Notes under the pieces: model-generated
Seen by the model: the letters and a program-made list of their open reading frames with translations, nothing else
Databases searched by the model: none
What the model was told of the DNA's origin: nothing
Shown: in pieces, positions 13,546 to 15,839 of the stretch
Layout: each line of letters begins with the position of its first letter
Numbering within the stretch: position 1 is the stretch's first letter
Origin: Nitrososphaerales archaeon TH5888
GTDB lineage: Archaea > Thermoproteota > Nitrososphaeria > Nitrososphaerales > Nitrososphaeraceae
DNA: 15,839 nt
Direction of reading: 5' to 3'
Assembly (NCBI GenBank): GCA_014523595.1
Contig: JAATVN010000170.1
Span: 1-15,839, forward strand
Program-made: the position numbers and the translations under genes

Positions 13546-13746
13546 GTAAATACGCAGTTCGTTCGGATGGCATAGAGTGTGAGATTGTTTAGTGACTATT
13601 AGGAATTGTATCCTCGATACAGTTTGCATCAAATTAGCTATTTAATCGGAGGTAACACGACACAGTATATACGACTCGATACCAATAAAGAAAATATCTC
13701 AGTTGCTTACTTGTAATACTGATTACTTTAGTTGTCCTTAGAGACA

Positions 13747-14379
13747 TTAGGAGTTTCTGATAATTATTGTAGTAGAAACCATCGATAAATTTGGCGCAAG
13801 TATAATGTCAGCTTCATCAGTTCTTAGTCTACTGTACAACAATCCAATATCAAATACAATACCGGTATTGCCAAATACTGTAACCCTATCTCCTATCCTA
13901 AAGGGTCGCGTAATGGCTAGATACAATCCAGAAATTAAATTTCCAAGAACATTTTGACTGGCAAAACCTATTACAATTGCAGTTATTGTTCCAATCGATG
14001 CTGCAATAATTGGATCCTCGCTCAGAAAAGAAATTATGATGGATATGACAATAATCGCACCAATAATTCTAATTAGAATTCGTATTATTTCTGCATCCTT
14101 TTTCAAGGCATCATATGAGAGCTTGTAGAGGACAGTTGCAAGAGAGTTTATTACAAAATATCCAATAATTGCAACTACAACTACCTTTAAGAATGGGCCA
14201 TAACGCGGATCAAGCAGCTGTCCTACCAAACTGCTTGCAATGACTACAGCCGCTACTGCAATAATCATTATTGTTATTGTTTTAAAGAGAGATCTTTGCT
14301 TTTTTTCAATATTATTAGAATTATTATTCAACTTCGTATCCTTGTTCTTATTGTTCGTATCATCTTTCTCGTTATCCAC
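13747..14379 (-). CDS. Mechanosensitive ion channel, MscS family, short form
   Basis: A 210-residue small-conductance mechanosensitive channel that releases solutes on hypo-osmotic shock. Residues 1-30 are an Asn/Lys/Asp-rich cytoplasmic tail. Membrane helices lie at about 33-53, 63-85 and 99-118, with the pore helix at about 122-152 (A-S-I-G-T-x-T-A-I-V-I-G-F-A-S-Q-N and L-G-N-L-I-S-G). The beta domain follows with ITRPFRIGDRVTVFGNTGIV (156-175) and ILAPNLSM (193-200). It ends right after this domain and lacks the C-terminal alpha/beta vestibule of E. coli MscS, which is seen in several archaeal short forms. The start is GTG, with a TATA box 20-30 nt upstream. Confidence 0.88.
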   Translation of the reverse strand: MDNEKDDTNNKNKDTKLNNNSNNIEKKQRSLFKTITIMIIAVAAVVIASSLVGQLLDPRYGPFLKVVVVAIIGYFVINSLATVLYKLSYDALKKDAEIIRILIRIIGAIIVISIIISFLSEDPIIAASIGTITAIVIGFASQNVLGNLISGLYLAITRPFRIGDRVTVFGNTGIVFDIGLLYSRLRTDEADIILAPNLSMVSTTIIIRNS

Positions 14380-14398
14380 TACAAGTCATAGCAAACTG

Positions 14399-14410
14399 TC
14401 TATATTTCAA
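14399..14410 (-). promoter_or_regulatory. TATA box of the mscS-type gene
   Basis: On the minus strand TGAAATATAG (14409-14400) is centred about 25 nt before the GTG at 14379, which supports that start codon and a leaderless mRNA. Confidence 0.45.
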
Positions 14411-14573
14411 ATTTTCATCAGACATTAGATACTGCATGAACAGATTAGATTCACTATTAATTATTCTATTAAGATCCTTGTTGGGATATACGACATCTGA
14501 ATTTTTTTTCTATTACTTATTTATCATTTCTAAAGACTTAAACAGTTGGAGTTATGATATAATAAAGATCTTC

Positions 14574-14906
14574 ATGGTAAAATGTACAGAATGTGGAAAT
14601 GAACTTCCACAGAATGCTAAATTCTGTCCCAATTGCGGAAACCAAACAGGGCTAAAAAAAGATGTCTATGAGGTATCTAGTGGCGGCTTGGTCGGAAAAG
14701 TCAAGGAGATAATCCAGGACGCAAGGGTTAAGCGGATTGTTATAAAGGATGAAAACGGAAAAGTTCTTCTGTCCATTCCAGTGACATGGGGTACTGCTGG
14801 AGCAGTTGCTATGATCACTTTGGCACCGTGGCTGGCTGCCCTGGGAGTCATTGCAGGTATTGTTGCAAGATGCAAAATAGAAGTACAAAAATCTACGGAA
14901 CCGTGA
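14574..14906 (+). CDS. Zinc-ribbon protein with DUF4342-like domain
   Basis: A 110-residue protein. The ATG at 14574 is chosen because it begins exactly at the zinc ribbon (Cys4-x2-Cys7 ... Cys18-x2-Cys21). An open frame reaches back to an ATG at 14436, but the extra 46 residues are hydrophobic, low in complexity and not part of the known domains. Residues about 40-105 match DUF4342: VGKVKEIIQDARVKRIVIKD, GKVLLSIP, then a hydrophobic LAPWLAALGVIAGIVA segment and the C-terminal RCKIEV. In bacteria DUF4342 proteins are small and of unknown role; the hydrophobic segment may insert into membranes. The zinc-ribbon plus DUF4342 arrangement is the notable feature. Confidence 0.78.
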   Translation: MVKCTECGNELPQNAKFCPNCGNQTGLKKDVYEVSSGGLVGKVKEIIQDARVKRIVIKDENGKVLLSIPVTWGTAGAVAMITLAPWLAALGVIAGIVARCKIEVQKSTEP

Positions 14907-15251
14907 GTCAGTACCTCACAATTTCAATTATAAGATCCAGCTAGTCTCGTCAAATGGTAAATTAAAGAAAATAGAGAATTTACTGCATGTAATTTTCATT
15001 ACCAGCTGTCTGTTGCCTAGACCCAATTGGAAAAATTCCTGAACAATTTATTTGTGGTAATCAAAAATGAATCTTTGAATATACGAGGACGCTTTTCTCG
15101 AACAGCTGTCAAACAGAACTCAAAATTAGCAAAATGGGTCAAAATATCCGATAATAAACAAAAAATTGATTCTTAACTACCTCAAAAAGTCCACAAGACC
15201 TGAGAATCTATTTATTACGGAAGTAAGATTTGGAATCAAGAATCTCGAATT
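14907..15251. other. Intergenic region upstream of rpoH
   Basis: About 345 nt without a supported gene. No tRNA or small-RNA structure was recognised. Its right end carries the rpoH promoter. Confidence 0.5.
15207..15218 (+). promoter_or_regulatory. TATA box of the rpoH-rpoB operon
   Basis: CTATTTATTA (15208-15217) predicts a transcript start near 15238, leaving a leader of about a dozen nucleotides before the TTG start of rpoH. Confidence 0.5.
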
Positions 15252-15503
15252 TTGTCTTCTGATAAAAAAGATATTAAAATTACAAATCATGTATATCAGC
15301 CTAAACACGAAATTTTATCCAAAAAAGATGCTGAAGAAGTTTTAAAGAAATACAATACAAAGCCAAGTCAGCTCCCATACATATTAATTAACGACAAGGG
15401 ATTAGAGGATCTAGACGTGAGACCCGGAGATATTATTAAAATAACAAGAACGTCATTTACTGCCGGCGAAAGTGTTTATTATAGATATGTAGTGGAGGAC
15501 TAG
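15252..15503 (+). CDS. rpoH: DNA-directed RNA polymerase subunit H (Rpb5 C-terminal homologue)
   Basis: An 83-residue archaeal RpoH, the assembly-domain counterpart of eukaryotic Rpb5, which contacts the RNA polymerase jaw. Family marks: PKHEILSKKDAEEVLKKYN (17-35), QLPYI (39-43), DLDVRPGDIIKI (53-64) and the highly conserved R-T-S-x-T-A-G-E-S-V-Y-Y-R-Y-V-V-E near the C terminus. The length is normal. It starts with TTG; no ATG or GTG lies near a position that would give the family length. It is followed after 7 nt by rpoB, the standard archaeal order H-B-A. Confidence 0.95.
   Translation: MSSDKKDIKITNHVYQPKHEILSKKDAEEVLKKYNTKPSQLPYILINDKGLEDLDVRPGDIIKITRTSFTAGESVYYRYVVED
15494..15498 (+). 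promoter_or_regulatory. Ribosome binding site of rpoB
   Basis: GGAGG inside the last codons of rpoH lies 12 nt before the rpoB ATG. The spacing is long but acceptable for translation of an internal cistron, in contrast with the leaderless first genes of the window. Confidence 0.4.
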
Positions 15504-15510
15504 CACAGCC

Positions 15511-15839
15511 ATGTCACAAAATACACTTGATATGTGGGCAATTATCCACAATATCTTACAAAAGGAAGGCGTAGCAAGACAACATCTCAATTCCTATGGC
15601 GAATTTATTGAACGAGGATTACAAAGTATTATCGATGAAGTCGGAGAGATAGAAATTGAAACTGCAGAATACCCGTACAAAATAAGATTAGGCAAAATTA
15701 AACTACAGCAACCCAGAATCATGGAATTAGATGGTTCGGTAACTCACGTAGCTCCTGTAGAAGCCAGGCTTCGCAACCTAACTTATGGATCTCCTATAAT
15801 GCTTGAATGCAGTATTGTTGAAGAAGAGAAAATTCTAGA
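15511..15839 (+). CDS. rpoB: DNA-directed RNA polymerase subunit B, N-terminal part (cut by window edge)
   Basis: The first 109 codons of the second-largest RNA polymerase subunit, the counterpart of bacterial beta and eukaryotic Rpb2. The N terminus shows the archaeal-type R-Q-H-L-N-S-Y-G-E-F-I-E-R-G-L segment (24-38), then IIDEVGEIEI, and later PVEARLRNLTYGSPI, which matches the R-x-x-x-L-T-Y-x-x-P-[IL] protrusion-region motif of the family. It is co-transcribed with rpoH. Whether the subunit is one protein or split into B'' and B' cannot be judged from this fragment. Confidence 0.95.
   Translation, partial: MSQNTLDMWAIIHNILQKEGVARQHLNSYGEFIERGLQSIIDEVGEIEIETAEYPYKIRLGKIKLQQPRIMELDGSVTHVAPVEARLRNLTYGSPIMLECSIVEEEKIL

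Noticed and set aside
14436..14573. 46-residue N-terminal extension of the zinc-ribbon/DUF4342 gene
   Set aside because: It is hydrophobic, low in complexity, and outside the known domains. The ATG at 14574 starts exactly at the zinc ribbon. No promoter clearly supports the longer form, although it cannot be excluded.
1..15839. CRISPR arrays, tRNA and rRNA genes
   Set aside because: No regularly spaced repeats, no tRNA T-arm-like sequence in an intergenic region, and no rRNA-like stretch was found on reading both strands.

Overview
The window is archaeal and most probably comes from an ammonia-oxidising archaeon of the Nitrososphaerales (Thaumarchaeota/Nitrososphaeria). The evidence is an archaeal-type RpoH directly followed by rpoB at the right end, AT-rich TATA boxes about 23-30 nt upstream of many start codons (leaderless transcription), several TTG and GTG starts, signal peptides ending in xxGQ/YAQ, and a multi-pass membrane domain of a type I associate with these genomes. 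The assignment below phylum level is inference. A close relative of Nitrosocosmicus would fit the low GC content.

Layout. (1) 180-1268 (-): a phosphate-binding PstS with a Shine-Dalgarno sequence and a T-rich terminator. (2) 1484-4305 (+): a small zinc-ribbon protein, an alpha/beta hydrolase of the dienelactone-hydrolase type, a phosphoribosyltransferase and a two-domain rhodanese. Each has its own TATA-like box. (3) 4479-12287: the accessory core of the window. Six genes on both strands encode one uncharacterised domain in very different settings: soluble, secreted, and fused to a ten-helix membrane domain. A DyP-type haem peroxidase with a changed GxxDG motif sits among them. (4) 12288-13545: a gene-poor stretch with doubtful small ORFs, then a short exported protein rich in N-glycosylation sequons. 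(5) 13747-14906: a short MscS-type mechanosensitive channel and a zinc-ribbon/DUF4342 protein. (6) 15252-15839: rpoH and the start of rpoB, the housekeeping boundary.

Main observation. The six proteins share a tryptophan-rich N-terminal motif (S-Y-x-D-W-x3-W-x-N-W in the clearest pair), then a 'FL' or 'GNIN' strand, a [V/L]-x-x-P-I segment, an E-N-[DE]-L segment and a C-terminal G-[YF]-[WF]-x-[LF]-[LV] strand. The protein at 5373-6074 has features of both subgroups and links them. The secreted member has cysteines where its cytoplasmic relatives have other residues. The membrane-fused member puts the domain on the cytoplasmic side by the positive-inside rule. A DyP peroxidase surrounded by this paralogous set, present on both sides of the membrane, could be an undescribed archaeal system of redox or cell-envelope function. 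That function is inference; the paralogy and the architectures can be read directly from the sequence.

No tRNA, rRNA, CRISPR array, transposase or integrase was seen.
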